A stretch of DNA of 64,000 bases from Streptomyces sp. NBC_01463 (GTDB lineage: Bacteria > Actinomycetota > Actinomycetes > Streptomycetales > Streptomycetaceae): assembly GCA_036227345.1 (NCBI GenBank), contig CP109468.1, positions 7,130,001-7,194,000 on the forward strand, in the 5' to 3' direction. This document shows, piece by piece, positions 20,367-29,298 of the stretch. Below the pieces are notes generated by a model. The model ran no database searches. It was not told where the DNA came from and was given only the letters and a program-made list of their open reading frames with translations. The translations under genes were made by a program, and so were the position numbers. How positions within the stretch are numbered: the first letter of the stretch is position 1; each line of letters starts with the position of its first letter.

Positions 20367-20781
20367 GTTCGACGACCCGGAACCGTTCGGCGACCACCAG
20401 TGTGTCGTCGTCGACCGTGAACTCCGGGTCGCCGAGTGCCTCCCGCATCTCGTCGCTGTGCCAGAACCGCTCGTGGCCCGCACGCCACCCGGCCACCGAG
20501 GTGTCGCCCTCGCCCTCGTCGAGCACATGCCGCAGGTCGACGTCCCCGAGCCGCAGGATTCGCACCTCCGTGATCTCCAGCACCGCGATCTCCCGCCCGT
20601 CGGAGTCGATGAGTGCGGACCGCTCGCCCACGGGCGGCGGCTCCTCCTGCTCCACCTGGTACTCCACGAGCAGTCCGGTCGTCGAGACCTTCTGACCGTC
20701 GAGGACCGCCCGGACCAGCCGGTCGCGCAGCGGACCGGGGAAGACGAGGAGGAAGGGCTTGAGCGCTTCACGGTTCGGCAT
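20350..20781 (-). CDS. ASCH domain protein
   Basis: 143 aa. The predicted RNA-binding ASCH fold is seen: REALKPFLLVFPGPLRDRLVRAVLDGQKVSTTGLL, RSALIDSDGREIAVLEITEVRILRLGDV and WRAGHERFW. ASCH proteins are PUA-like and are linked to RNA or nucleoside processing. The C-terminus (ELIDQD) lies within a 14-bp tandem repeat. It is convergent with the exporter gene. No more precise role can be given. Confidence 0.8.
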   Translation of the reverse strand: MPNREALKPFLLVFPGPLRDRLVRAVLDGQKVSTTGLLVEYQVEQEEPPPVGERSALIDSDGREIAVLEITEVRILRLGDVDLRHVLDEGEGDTSVAGWRAGHERFWHSDEMREALGDPEFTVDDDTLVVAERFRVVELIDQD

Positions 20782-20891
20782 GGCGCAAGTCTGCCACCGG
20801 CGGCCCGCCCGGAGCGGGGAGAATCTGACGGGACGGTGACGGACCGCCGCCGCCCCTGGCGTCCGGCCGCCCGGAGTGCTCGAATCGAAGG

Positions 20892-21668
20892 GTGAACAGT
20901 TCCTCTTCCGACGCCGGGCAGGACGAGCCGGTGCCCCACGGGGGTTCCGGCCCCGATCCGGACGGCACCGGAACCCCCGTGGGCCGCCGGCTGGTCCTGA
21001 CGATGCTGGGCCTCGGCGCCGCCGGACTCGTCGCCGCGCCCGTCCTGCAACGGACGCTGGAATCGGGCCTGGGCGCGCTCTCCGACAAGGACCCCACCGG
21101 ACTGACCGGACTGCTGCCCAACGGCGGCGGCTTCCGCTACTACTCCGTCGCCTCGTCCGTACCGCGCCGGAGCGCGGCCGACTACCGGCTGACCGTCGAC
21201 GGCCTCGTCGACCGCCCGGCCACCTACACCCTGGACGCCCTGAAGGGGATGGAACAGACCCGGATGGTGCGGGACGTCCAGTGCGTCACCGGCTGGCGGG
21301 TGCCCGAGACGCCGTTCGAGGGCGTCCGGCTCTCCGCCCTGCTGGACGCGGCCGGGGTCAGGCCCGGGGCGAAGGCGATCCGCTTCACCTGCTTCGACGG
21401 CACCTACAGCGAGAGCCTCACCCTCGCACAGGCCCGCCGCGCCGACGTCCTGGTCGCGCTGCGGATGCAGGACCGGCCGGTCTCCCACTCCCACGGCGGC
21501 CCGGTCCGGCTCTACGTGGCACCCATGTACTTCTACAAGTCGGCGAAATGGCTCTCCGGGATCACCGTCACGGACTCGGTTCGCCCCGGTTACTGGGAGA
21601 AGCTCGGATATGACGTCGACGCCTGGGTCGGCCGGTCCAACGGCCGCGACGATGCCCCCACGACCTGA
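20892..21668 (+). CDS. Molybdopterin-dependent oxidoreductase (MsrP/YedY-like), exported
   Basis: 258 aa from a GTG at 20892. The N-terminus has a disordered leader, then GRRLVLTMLGLGAAGLVAAPV, a Tat-like twin-arginine signal or anchor. The sulfite-oxidase-type molybdopterin domain shows DVQCVTGWRVPE, where the Cys is the probable molybdenum ligand, plus HSHGGPVRLYVAPMYFYKSAKW. It is followed and overlapped by a cytochrome b gene, the usual membrane electron donor. By analogy with MsrP it may repair oxidised methionine outside the membrane; the substrate is not proven. Confidence 0.88.
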   Translation: MNSSSSDAGQDEPVPHGGSGPDPDGTGTPVGRRLVLTMLGLGAAGLVAAPVLQRTLESGLGALSDKDPTGLTGLLPNGGGFRYYSVASSVPRRSAADYRLTVDGLVDRPATYTLDALKGMEQTRMVRDVQCVTGWRVPETPFEGVRLSALLDAAGVRPGAKAIRFTCFDGTYSESLTLAQARRADVLVALRMQDRPVSHSHGGPVRLYVAPMYFYKSAKWLSGITVTDSVRPGYWEKLGYDVDAWVGRSNGRDDAPTT

Positions 21669-22290
21669 GACGGACGGGCGGGTCCGCCGGTTCAGCACGC
21701 CGGTGCGGTGGGTGCACCGCACGACGTCGGCGCTGATGCTCACCTGTGTGGCCACCGCGGCCTGCCTGTACGTGCCGCAGCTCGCCGAACTCGTCGGACG
21801 CCGCCACCTCGTGGTCACCGTGCACGAATGGTCCGGGCTGCTCATCCCCGTACCGCTGCTCGCGGGACTCCTCGCGCGGTCCCTGCGGGCCGATCTGGGC
21901 CGGCTCAACCGCTTCGGGCCGCACGACCGGCAGTGGCTGCGGGCGGTGCGCCGCCGTGACCACCGGCCCTCCGCCCGGCCGGCCGGGAAGTTCAACGCCG
22001 GACAGAAGCTGTACGCGGCCTGGATCGCGGGAGCGGTGCTCGTCATGGCGGGCACCGGGCTGCTGATGTGGTTCACCGGAATCGCCCCGCTGATGTGGCG
22101 GACCGGCGCGACGTTCGTCCACGACTGGCTGGCGCTCGCGATCGGCATCGTGCTGGGCGGACACATCGCGATGGCGCTCGCCGACCCGGAGGCACGCCGT
22201 GGCATGCGCACCGGATCGGTCGAGCGCCGTTGGGCCCGTCGCGAGCACCCGCTGTGGCGGGAGCCGGGGGAGCGGCTAGAGGATCAGTGA
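21610..22290 (+). CDS. Cytochrome b/b6-type membrane protein, partner of molybdoenzyme
   Basis: 226 aa from the ATG at 21610 (GGAG ten bases upstream; overlaps the molybdoenzyme gene by 59 nt), or 212 aa from 21652. Four transmembrane helices carry the probable heme-ligand histidines: VRWVHRTTSALML, VTVHEWSGLLIPV, TFVHDWLALAIG and VLGGHIAMAL. It should pass quinol electrons to the molybdopterin protein. Its 3' end overlaps the convergent gntP gene by 15 bp. Confidence 0.85.
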   Translation: MTSTPGSAGPTAATMPPRPETDGRVRRFSTPVRWVHRTTSALMLTCVATAACLYVPQLAELVGRRHLVVTVHEWSGLLIPVPLLAGLLARSLRADLGRLNRFGPHDRQWLRAVRRRDHRPSARPAGKFNAGQKLYAAWIAGAVLVMAGTGLLMWFTGIAPLMWRTGATFVHDWLALAIGIVLGGHIAMALADPEARRGMRTGSVERRWARREHPLWREPGERLEDQ

Positions 22291-23673
22291 CAGCAGCATG
22301 ATGAAGGCCAGCGAGACCACGGAGATGATCGTCTCCATCACCGACCAGGTCTTCACCGTCTGGCCGACGTCCATCCCGAAGTACTCCTTCACCAGCCAGA
22401 ACCCGGCGTCGTTGACGTGGCTGAAGAAGAGCGATCCCGCGCCGACGGCGAGGACCAGCAGGGCCACGTGCGAGGTCGACATGCCGGCCGCCAGGGGGGC
22501 GACCAGACCGGCCGCCGAGATGGTGGCCACGGTCGCCGAACCGGTCGCGAGCCGGATCGTGACGGCGATCAGCCAGCCGAGCAGCAGCGCGGGGATCGAC
22601 CAGTTCTCGGAGAAGTCCAGGATCATCTGGCCCACACCGGCGTCGATGAGGGTCTGCTTGAAGCCGCCGCCCGCGCCCACGATGAGCAGCACACCGGCGA
22701 TAGGGGCGAGGGACTTCTCCACGGTGGTGGAGAGCCGTGCCTTGGTGAACCCGGCGGCCCGGCCCAGCGTGAACATGCCGACGATGACGGCCGCGAGCAG
22801 CGCGATGAGCGGGGAGCCGATCACGTCGGTGACCCGCTGAAGCCCCTGCTCGGGGTCGTCGACCACGATCTCGACGAGGGCCTTGATCAGCATCAGGACG
22901 ACCGGCAGCAGGATCGTCGCCAGGGTGGCGCCGAAGCTCGGCCGGCGGTCCAGGTCCTCCGCGGGGCGCTGCGGGACCATCGTCTCCGGCGCCTTGATGT
23001 CCACCCAGCGGGCGGCGTAGCGGGAGAAGACCGGACCGGCGATGATCACCGTCGGGACGGCGACCAGCACACCGAGGGCCAGCGTGACGCCGAGGTTGGC
23101 GCCCAGGGCGTCGATCGCGACGAGCGGGCCGGGGTGCGGGGGGATCAGCCCGTGCATCACGGAGAGGCCGGCCAGGGCCGGGATGCCGATCCGCATCAGG
23201 GAGTAGTTGCCGCGCTTGGCGACGAGCAGCACCACCGGGATCATCAGCACGATCCCGACCTCGAAGAACAGCGGCAGCCCGATGATCGAGGCGATCAGGA
23301 CCATCGCCCACGGCATCGCCCGGCCGCTGGCGCGCGCCAGGATGGTGTCGACGATCTGGTCCGCACCGCCGGAGTCGGCGAGCAGCTTGCCCAGGATCGC
23401 GCCGAGCGCGATCAGGACACCGACGCCCGCGACGGTGGAGCCGAGGCCCGCGGTGAAGCTCGCTATCGTCTTCGCCGGCGCGGCGCCGGCGAACGAGCCG
23501 AGCGCCAGCGAGCCGATGGTCAGCGCGAGGAATGCGTGCATCTTGAACTTGGTGATGAGCAGAACGATGACGGCGATGCCCGCCAGTACGGCGATGCCCA
23601 ACTGCGCGTTGCCTGCCGAAGTGATGGGTTCGACGGCGTCCGCTGCCAGCATCTCGACGCTGAGACCGGTCAC
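22276..23673 (-). CDS. gntP: GntP family gluconate:proton symporter
   Basis: 465 aa, about 12-14 transmembrane segments. Family motifs are clear: GVLIALGAILGKLLADSGGADQIVD, GLPLFFEVGIVLMIPV, HGLIPPHPGPL, RLATGSATVATISAAGLVAP and SHVNDAGFWLVKEYFGM. It starts at a GTG (23673) 11 bp after gluconokinase, forming a gntK-gntP operon for gluconate uptake and phosphorylation. AAGGATC provides the ribosome site. Confidence 0.95.
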   Translation of the reverse strand: MTGLSVEMLAADAVEPITSAGNAQLGIAVLAGIAVIVLLITKFKMHAFLALTIGSLALGSFAGAAPAKTIASFTAGLGSTVAGVGVLIALGAILGKLLADSGGADQIVDTILARASGRAMPWAMVLIASIIGLPLFFEVGIVLMIPVVLLVAKRGNYSLMRIGIPALAGLSVMHGLIPPHPGPLVAIDALGANLGVTLALGVLVAVPTVIIAGPVFSRYAARWVDIKAPETMVPQRPAEDLDRRPSFGATLATILLPVVLMLIKALVEIVVDDPEQGLQRVTDVIGSPLIALLAAVIVGMFTLGRAAGFTKARLSTTVEKSLAPIAGVLLIVGAGGGFKQTLIDAGVGQMILDFSENWSIPALLLGWLIAVTIRLATGSATVATISAAGLVAPLAAGMSTSHVALLVLAVGAGSLFFSHVNDAGFWLVKEYFGMDVGQTVKTWSVMETIISVVSLAFIMLLSLIL

Positions 23674-23684
23674 GGTGATGATCC

Positions 23685-24194
23685 TTAGTTATCGAGCCGG
23701 CGCAACGCGGCGACGGCTCGCTGGGTGATTTCCTCGGGGGTGCCGGACACGTCCACGGCCACGCCGGCCTCGTCGTCCTGGAGCGGCTGCAGGGTGGCGA
23801 ACTGAGAGTCGAGGAGCGCGGTCGGCATGAAGTGGCCCTTGCGGCCCGCCATCCGCTCCTCGATGAGCGACCGGTCGCCGCTCAGATGCAGGAAGACGGC
23901 ACCGGGGGCCTCGCTCCGGAGCCGGTCGCGGTAGGCCCGCTTCAGGGCCGAGCTGCTGACCACGCCGCCGAGCCCCGCCCGGCCGTGCGCCCACTGCCCG
24001 ATCGCGTCGAGCCAGGGCCACCGGTCGGCATCCTCCAGCGGGGTTCCGGCCGACATCTTGGCGATGTTCGCCGCGGGATGGAAGTCGTCGCCCTCGGCGT
24101 ACGGAACGCCCAGTGCGGCGGCGAGCAGGGGGCCGATCGTGGTCTTGCCGGTCCCTGCGACGCCCATCACCACGACGACGTGGGGGGTGCTCAT
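23685..24194 (-). CDS. gntK: Gluconokinase
   Basis: 169 aa, the usual size for GntK. Walker A is GVAGTGKTT (residues 11-19), with YAEGDDFHPAANIAKMSAGTPLEDADRWPWL and MAGRKGHFMPTALLDSQFATLQPL, all diagnostic for gluconate kinase (EC 2.7.1.12). It converts gluconate to 6-phosphogluconate, feeding the pentose phosphate pathway. It is the first gene of the gntK-gntP operon, divergent from its GntR-type regulator. Confidence 0.95.
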   Translation of the reverse strand: MSTPHVVVVMGVAGTGKTTIGPLLAAALGVPYAEGDDFHPAANIAKMSAGTPLEDADRWPWLDAIGQWAHGRAGLGGVVSSSALKRAYRDRLRSEAPGAVFLHLSGDRSLIEERMAGRKGHFMPTALLDSQFATLQPLQDDEAGVAVDVSGTPEEITQRAVAALRRLDN

Positions 24195-24262
24195 TGCGGT
24201 GCCTCGCTGTCTTCGTCGATGTCTTCCTCGACATCGGTCCGTCGCGCTACTGAAACGCATAC

Positions 24263-24301
24263 GTACGACTTATTCAAGACGCTGTGACATAAACGTCGTA
24301 C
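24263..24301. promoter_or_regulatory. Inverted repeat in the gluconate divergent promoter
   Basis: GTACGAC at 24263-24269 and GTCGTAC at 24295-24301 form an inverted repeat flanking an AT-rich core between gntK and the GntR gene. It is a candidate operator for that regulator. Confidence 0.5.
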
Positions 24302-24363
24302 TTTTTGTTCCCGGCGGGCTTCCGGAGACGGAGTCCCGCAGAGGTGTCCTGAGGGTGCCCCCG

Positions 24364-24369
24364 TACGCT
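24364..24369 (+). promoter_or_regulatory. -10 element of a probable leaderless promoter
   Basis: TACGCT ends 6 bases before the ATG of the GntR gene at 24376, and no Shine-Dalgarno sequence is present. Confidence 0.45.
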
Positions 24370-24375
24370 TGGCCC

Positions 24376-25077
24376 ATGACCACACGGGGCCAGGGGCTGC
24401 ATACACATGTGCTGGACACCCTGGGCCTGGAGATCGCCGCGGGTGAGCATCCGCCCGGCCAGGTGCTGCGTACGGACGAGCTCGCCCAGCGCTTCGACGT
24501 CTCGCGCACCGTCGTGCGGGAGGTGATCCGGGTCCTGGAGTCCATGCACCTGGTCGAGTCCCGGCGCCGGGTCGGGGTGACCGTGCGGCCGACCGAGGCG
24601 TGGAACGTCTACGATCCGCAGGTCATCCGGTGGCGGCTGGCCGGCGCCGACCGCCCGCGCCAGCTGCGCTCGCTGACCGTCCTGCGCTCGGCGATCGAAC
24701 CCGTCGCCGCCTCGCTCGCCGCCCGCCACGCCACGCCGGCCCAGTGCGCCGCGCTCACCGAACGGGCCCTCGGCATGGTCGCCACCTCGCGCGGCCAGCA
24801 GCTGGAGGGGTATCTGGAACACGACATCGCGTTCCACCGGATCGTCCTCGACGCCTCCGGCAACGAGATGTTCGCCCGCCTCGGCGACGTGGTCGCCGAG
24901 GTCCTGGCGGGCCGCACCCACCACCAGGTGATGTTCGAGGACCCCGACCCGGCGGCCGTCACCCTCCACGTCCGGCTCGCCGAGGCGGTCCGCGAGGGCG
25001 ACGCGGCCGGCGCCGAGCGCCTGACCAAGGAGATCGCGGTCGGCGCCCTGCACGAACTGGACGTGCTCGCGCCCTGA
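24376..25077 (+). CDS. GntR/FadR-subfamily (FCD) regulator of gluconate genes
   Basis: 233 aa. The winged HTH is at residues 10-75 (GLEIAAGEHPPGQVLRTDELAQRF, SRTVVREVIRVLESMHLVESRRRVGVTV); the FCD effector domain follows (EHDIAFHRIVLDASGNEMFARLGDV). It is divergent from gntK-gntP, and an inverted repeat in the shared promoter suggests local control. From memory, S. coelicolor SCO1678 is the equivalent regulator of SCO1679-1680. The ligand is probably gluconate or 6-phosphogluconate. Confidence 0.9.
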   Translation: MTTRGQGLHTHVLDTLGLEIAAGEHPPGQVLRTDELAQRFDVSRTVVREVIRVLESMHLVESRRRVGVTVRPTEAWNVYDPQVIRWRLAGADRPRQLRSLTVLRSAIEPVAASLAARHATPAQCAALTERALGMVATSRGQQLEGYLEHDIAFHRIVLDASGNEMFARLGDVVAEVLAGRTHHQVMFEDPDPAAVTLHVRLAEAVREGDAAGAERLTKEIAVGALHELDVLAP

Positions 25078-25122
25078 ACACGGGCTGAGGCTCCACGTGT
25101 TCGCGCGCCCTGTCCCGCTCGC

Positions 25123-25836
25123 CTACGGCTTCACGTGCTGCAAGCGCGCCGCGGCCGCCGCGAGCATCATCTCCAGCGCCGCCGGATATCCGCTGCGGCT
25201 CATCTCCGCGACCAGCACCGGGGCGGTCGCCGCGATATGCGGGTGGGTGTCCGCCGGCTGCCGGGCGTAGACATCCGGCCAGGCCTGCACCTCCAGCGCC
25301 CTCGCCCGCTCCGGGAGCGCCAGCGTCGACGCGTCCAGCGCCGCGAACGACAGCGTCTGGTCGACGAAGACGTGGTAGATCCGCACCGCCTCGGCGTCCG
25401 GGAACCCGGCGCCCCGCAGCACCCCGAGGATCGCCTCCACCGAACGGATCTCGTGCGTCCGCCCGGTCACCCGCGCACACGTCAGCAACGCCGCCTGCGG
25501 ATGGGCCAGATAGTCCGCGTGCATCCGCAGCCCGAGCGCCCGCAGATCCGCCCGCCAGTCGCCCGTCTGCCGCCAGGTGCGCAGCGTACGCCCGATCAAC
25601 TCGTCGGCCACCGCCAGCAGCAGCTCGTCCGTGTCCCGGAAGTACCGGTAGAGCGCGCTCGGATCGCAGCCCAGCGCGGCGCCGAGCCGGCGCACGGTGA
25701 GCGCCGCCGCCCCGTGCTCGCCGATCAGCCGCAGGGCCGTCTCCACGATCAGCTCCTCGGACAGCACCGTGCCCTGCTTGGTGGGACGCCTGCGGCGCCG
25801 CGCGCCCTCCGGCACCACCCGCTCGCTCGCGTTCAT
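25123..25836 (-). CDS. TetR family regulator
   Basis: 237 aa. A basic N-terminal tail (GARRRRRPTKQG) precedes the HTH (IVETALRLIGEHGAAALTVRRLGAALGCDPSALYRYFRDTDELLLAVADELI). The C-terminal region fits the TetR_C class with conserved HADYLAHPQAALL. It is divergent from the APC permease-amidohydrolase pair, and the interrupted palindrome GACAACAGCGTTGAC lies 14 bp before its start. Confidence 0.88.
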   Translation of the reverse strand: MNASERVVPEGARRRRRPTKQGTVLSEELIVETALRLIGEHGAAALTVRRLGAALGCDPSALYRYFRDTDELLLAVADELIGRTLRTWRQTGDWRADLRALGLRMHADYLAHPQAALLTCARVTGRTHEIRSVEAILGVLRGAGFPDAEAVRIYHVFVDQTLSFAALDASTLALPERARALEVQAWPDVYARQPADTHPHIAATAPVLVAEMSRSGYPAALEMMLAAAAARLQHVKP

Positions 25837-25849
25837 GCGGGCACCTTAT

Positions 25850-25864
25850 GACAACAGCGTTGAC
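25850..25864. promoter_or_regulatory. Candidate operator for TetR (25123-25836)
   Basis: GACAACAGCGTTGAC, with arms CAAC/GTTG and matching outer G/C, is placed between the TetR start and the APC permease gene. It could block both promoters. Confidence 0.5.
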
Positions 25865-25935
25865 GTGTGGAACCCCCGAGGAGTTCGATGTGCCGCCATC
25901 GGGGCCGAAAAGCGCCCCTCGGTGAAGGAGCGACC

Positions 25936-27465
25936 GTGACGTCCTCTCGTACGCCCTACCGCGACGAACCACCCGCGGCGGACCCGGCACCCGCGGCCCT
26001 GCGCAAGAGCCTCGGCGTGGTCGACGGCTTCGCCATCGCCGCCTCGTCGACCGCGGCCACCACCAGCATCGGCATCGGACTCGGCGTCACCGCCGGCGCC
26101 GTCGGACTGCACCTGCCGATCATCATGCTGCTCGCCTTCCTGCCGATCCTGGGCATCGCGAGCGCCTACTCCCGGCTCAACCGGGTCGAGCCCAACATGG
26201 GCAGCGGCTACGTCTGGGCCGGCCGCTCCCTCAACCCCTGGCTCGGCTTCCTCGTCGGCTGGATCGGCATCGTCTCCACCGTGGTGTTCCTCGCCTACAC
26301 CACCACCGTCACCGGCTCCGCGCTGCTCCAGCTCGCGGTCGAGGGCGGGCTGCACCGGGTGGCCGGGCTCCGGCTCGACCCGGACTCCACCGCCCAGGCG
26401 ACCGCGCTCGGCATCGTCGTCCTGGTCGCCGTCACCTTCACCGCGATCACCGGCCTCCGCTCGGCCGCCACCTTCCAGAAGTACCTGCTCGTCTTCGAGT
26501 ACGTCGTCCTGCTCGGCTTCTGCGGCTACGGGCTGTTCGCCGGGCCGCACCCGTTCAGCCTGGACTGGATCAACCCCTTCACCATCCCCTCCGGACAGCA
26601 GCTCGCCCAGGGGCTCCTGCTCTCCGTCTTCTGCTTCTGGGGCTTCGAGTCCACGTTCAGCGTCACCGAGGAGATCCGTGACCCGCAGGACGCCTCCAAG
26701 GCCGGGTTCCTCACGCTGTTCACGATGCTGGGCCTGTTCCTGCTCGGCGCCTTCGCCTTCCAGCGCGTCCTGTCGCTCGACGAGCTGACCGGTCACGGCG
26801 CCCAGGGGCTCACCTACTTCGGCGACCGGCTGGCCGACCAGCCGCTCGCCGCGCTGCCGCTGATCGCGCTCACCTTCTCGGCCATCGCCTCGCTGCAGTC
26901 CGGGGTGATCCCCACCGTGCGCGGGATGTTCGCGATGAGCCGGGACCGCACGCTCGGGCCGCTGTGGGCCAAGGTCAGCCCGCGGTACGGAACGCCCGCC
27001 GCCGGAACCGTCGTGATCGGCTGCGTCGCCGCCGCCATCGCCGTGCTCTCGCTCGTCATCCCGAAGGTCGGCGACCTGATCCTGGCCTCCGTCAACGCGA
27101 TCGGCGTCGTCGTCTCGCTCTACTACGCCCTCACCGCGCTGGCCGCGGCCATGCGCTTCCGCGGCGCCCTGCGCGAGGGCTGGACCCAGGCGTTGCGCGC
27201 GGTGGTGCTCCCCGTGGCCAGCGCCGCCGTCCTGCTCGGCCTCGGCGGCTACCTCTGCTGGACGTTCTACACCTCCGCCGACCACTTCGAGGTCAGCCCC
27301 GACAACGGGTGGTTCATGCTCTTCTGCCCGGCCGTCATGCTGCTGACCGGCGTCGTCGCGGCCGCCTGGGCCAAGTGGGCGAGGAAATCCCCCTACTTCG
27401 TCACCGGCCGGTCCGTCGCCCCGGACGCGCCCGCGGAACCCGTCCCCGCCCCCGACCCCGCCTGA
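25936..27465 (+). CDS. APC superfamily amino acid/amine permease
   Basis: 509 aa from a GTG at 25936 preceded by GAAGGAG. Twelve or so transmembrane segments are visible, with the APC signatures SIGIGLGVTAGAVGLHLPII, RVEPNMGSGYVWAGRSLNPWLGFLVGW and GFESTFSVTEEIRDPQDASK. It imports an amino acid, amine or related amide. The next gene, an amidohydrolase 47 bp downstream, probably acts on the imported compound, and the divergent TetR probably regulates the pair. Confidence 0.88.
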   Translation: MTSSRTPYRDEPPAADPAPAALRKSLGVVDGFAIAASSTAATTSIGIGLGVTAGAVGLHLPIIMLLAFLPILGIASAYSRLNRVEPNMGSGYVWAGRSLNPWLGFLVGWIGIVSTVVFLAYTTTVTGSALLQLAVEGGLHRVAGLRLDPDSTAQATALGIVVLVAVTFTAITGLRSAATFQKYLLVFEYVVLLGFCGYGLFAGPHPFSLDWINPFTIPSGQQLAQGLLLSVFCFWGFESTFSVTEEIRDPQDASKAGFLTLFTMLGLFLLGAFAFQRVLSLDELTGHGAQGLTYFGDRLADQPLAALPLIALTFSAIASLQSGVIPTVRGMFAMSRDRTLGPLWAKVSPRYGTPAAGTVVIGCVAAAIAVLSLVIPKVGDLILASVNAIGVVVSLYYALTALAAAMRFRGALREGWTQALRAVVLPVASAAVLLGLGGYLCWTFYTSADHFEVSPDNGWFMLFCPAVMLLTGVVAAAWAKWARKSPYFVTGRSVAPDAPAEPVPAPDPA

Positions 27466-27512
27466 CCCCCCGTACCCGCCGACCCCGCCACCCCCCACGG
27501 AACGGAACCACC

Positions 27513-29150
27513 ATGACCCGCACCCCCGCCGATCTCGTCCTCACCGGCGGCCCGGTCCACACCACGGACGCCGCCCGCACCCGCGCCACCACCGTCGCCG
27601 TCACCGGCGACCGCATCACCGCCGTCGGCCACGACGAGGTACGCGAACTCATCGGCCCGCGCACCGAGGTGGTCGATCTCGCCGGACGCCTCCTGCTCCC
27701 CGGCTTCCAGGACGCCCATGTCCACCCGGTCACCGCCGGGCAGGAACTCGCGCAGTGCGACCTCACGGGCGCCGGCGACGCCACCGCCACCATCGCCGCC
27801 GTACGGGCCTACGCCGACGCGAACCCGCAACGCGAGTGGATCACCGGCGGCGGCTGGTCCATGGACGCGTTCGAGGGCGGCGCCCCCACCCGGCAGCAGC
27901 TCGACACCGCCGTACCGGACCGCCCCGCCTGTCTGCTCAACCGCGACCACCACGGCGCCTGGGCCAACAGCCGGGCCCTCGCGCTCGCCGGGATCACCGC
28001 ACGGACCCCCGACCCGGCCGACGGCCGCATCGAACGCGACGAACGCGGCGAACCCACCGGCCTCCTCCAGGAGGGCGCCATGGACCTGGTCGCCCGCCAC
28101 GCCCCGCGCTCCACCGCTGCCGACCGGCTCGCCGGCCTGCTCCGCGCCCAGCGCCACCTCCACGCGCTCGGCATCACCGCCTGGCAGGACGCCATCGTCG
28201 GCACGTACGGCTCGATGGACGACGTGGCCGACGCGTACCTCACGGCGGACCGCGACGGCACGCTCACCGCCCGCGTCACCGGAGCCCTGTGGTGGGACCG
28301 CGAACACGGCATCGAGCAGATCCCCGGACTCGTCGCCCGGCGCGAGGCGCTGACCGGCCGGAACTTCCGCGCCGGCACGGTGAAGATCATGCAGGACGGG
28401 GTCGCCGAGACCGGCACCGCGGCGCTTCTCGCCCCGTACCTCGACGCCTGCGGCTGCGCCACCGCCAACACCGGCACCAGCTTCGTCGACCCCGTGGAGC
28501 TGCGCCGGTACGTCACCGAACTGGACGCCCTCGGCTTCCAGGCCCACTTCCACGCCCTGGGCGACCGGGCGGTGCGCGAGGCCCTGGACGCCGTCGAGGC
28601 CGCCCGCACCGCCAACGGACACACCGACACCCGGCCCCACCTCGCCCACCTCCAGATCGTCCACCCCGACGACATCCCCCGCTTCCGCGCCCTCGGCGCC
28701 ACCGCCAACATCCAGCCGCTCTGGGCCGCCCACGAACCCCAGATGGACGAGCTGACCATCCCCTTCCTCGGCGGCGAACGAGCCGCCCTCCAGTACCCGT
28801 TCGCCGCACTGCTGCGCTCCGGCGCCACCGTGGCGGCCGGCTCCGACTGGCCCGTCAGCAGCGCCGATCCGCTGCACGGCATCCACACCGCGGTCAACCG
28901 CGTCGCACCCGGCGCCGCCGGCCCGGTCTTCCTCCCGGAGCAGCGCATCTCCCTGACCGAGGCGCTCGCCGCGTACACGGCCGGCTCGGCGTACGTGAAC
29001 CACCTGGACGACACCGGCAGCATCCGCGCCGGCGCCCTCGCCGACCTGGTGATCCTGGACCGCGACCCGTACGCCGCACCGCCCGAGGAGATCGCCGAAG
29101 CCCGGGTCCTGGCGACGTACGTGGGCGGCCGCCGGGTGTTCGGGGACTGA
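27513..29150 (+). CDS. YtcJ-like amidohydrolase (Amidohydro_3)
   Basis: 545 aa. The metal-dependent hydrolase fold is evident from [15 protein letters not shown] (HxH metal ligands), the central [47 protein letters not shown] and the C-terminal [21 protein letters not shown]. The LGDRAV motif and length place it with YtcJ/NfdA-type deacylases or formamidases. It is probably co-transcribed with the APC permease and cleaves an amide taken up by it. The natural substrate is unknown. Confidence 0.87.
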   Translation: MTRTPADLVLTGGPVHTTDAARTRATTVAVTGDRITAVGHDEVRELIGPRTEVVDLAGRLLLPGFQDAHVHPVTAGQELAQCDLTGAGDATATIAAVRAYADANPQREWITGGGWSMDAFEGGAPTRQQLDTAVPDRPACLLNRDHHGAWANSRALALAGITARTPDPADGRIERDERGEPTGLLQEGAMDLVARHAPRSTAADRLAGLLRAQRHLHALGITAWQDAIVGTYGSMDDVADAYLTADRDGTLTARVTGALWWDREHGIEQIPGLVARREALTGRNFRAGTVKIMQDGVAETGTAALLAPYLDACGCATANTGTSFVDPVELRRYVTELDALGFQAHFHALGDRAVREALDAVEAARTANGHTDTRPHLAHLQIVHPDDIPRFRALGATANIQPLWAAHEPQMDELTIPFLGGERAALQYPFAALLRSGATVAAGSDWPVSSADPLHGIHTAVNRVAPGAAGPVFLPEQRISLTEALAAYTAGSAYVNHLDDTGSIRAGALADLVILDRDPYAAPPEEIAEARVLATYVGGRRVFGD

Positions 29151-29235
29151 CGGCGCGGGGTCCGCCCCGGAGTTACGGTGGTGCGGCCACGCGGCGCGCT
29201 CCCGCGGCCCACCCGCACCGCGTACGGTTGTTCCG

Positions 29236-29277
29236 ATCGATCTCGGGAAAAGTCCTGAATCGATCTCGCGAAGAGTC
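29236..29277 (+). repeat. Two direct repeats in the mscR leader
   Basis: ATCGATCTCGGGAAAAGTC (29236-29254) and ATCGATCTCGCGAAGAGTC (29259-29277) match at 17 of 19 positions and are spaced 23 bp start to start, about two helical turns. The position 22-63 bp before the mscR start suggests a regulator site. Confidence 0.6.
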
Positions 29278-29298
29278 GGGAAAAGGGAGACCACGGGA

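Noticed and set aside
20892..21668. Nitrate reductase or large molybdoenzyme fragment
   Set aside because: The gene is complete at 258 aa, has its own export signal and a cytochrome b partner, and fits the small MsrP/sulfite-oxidase-fold group.
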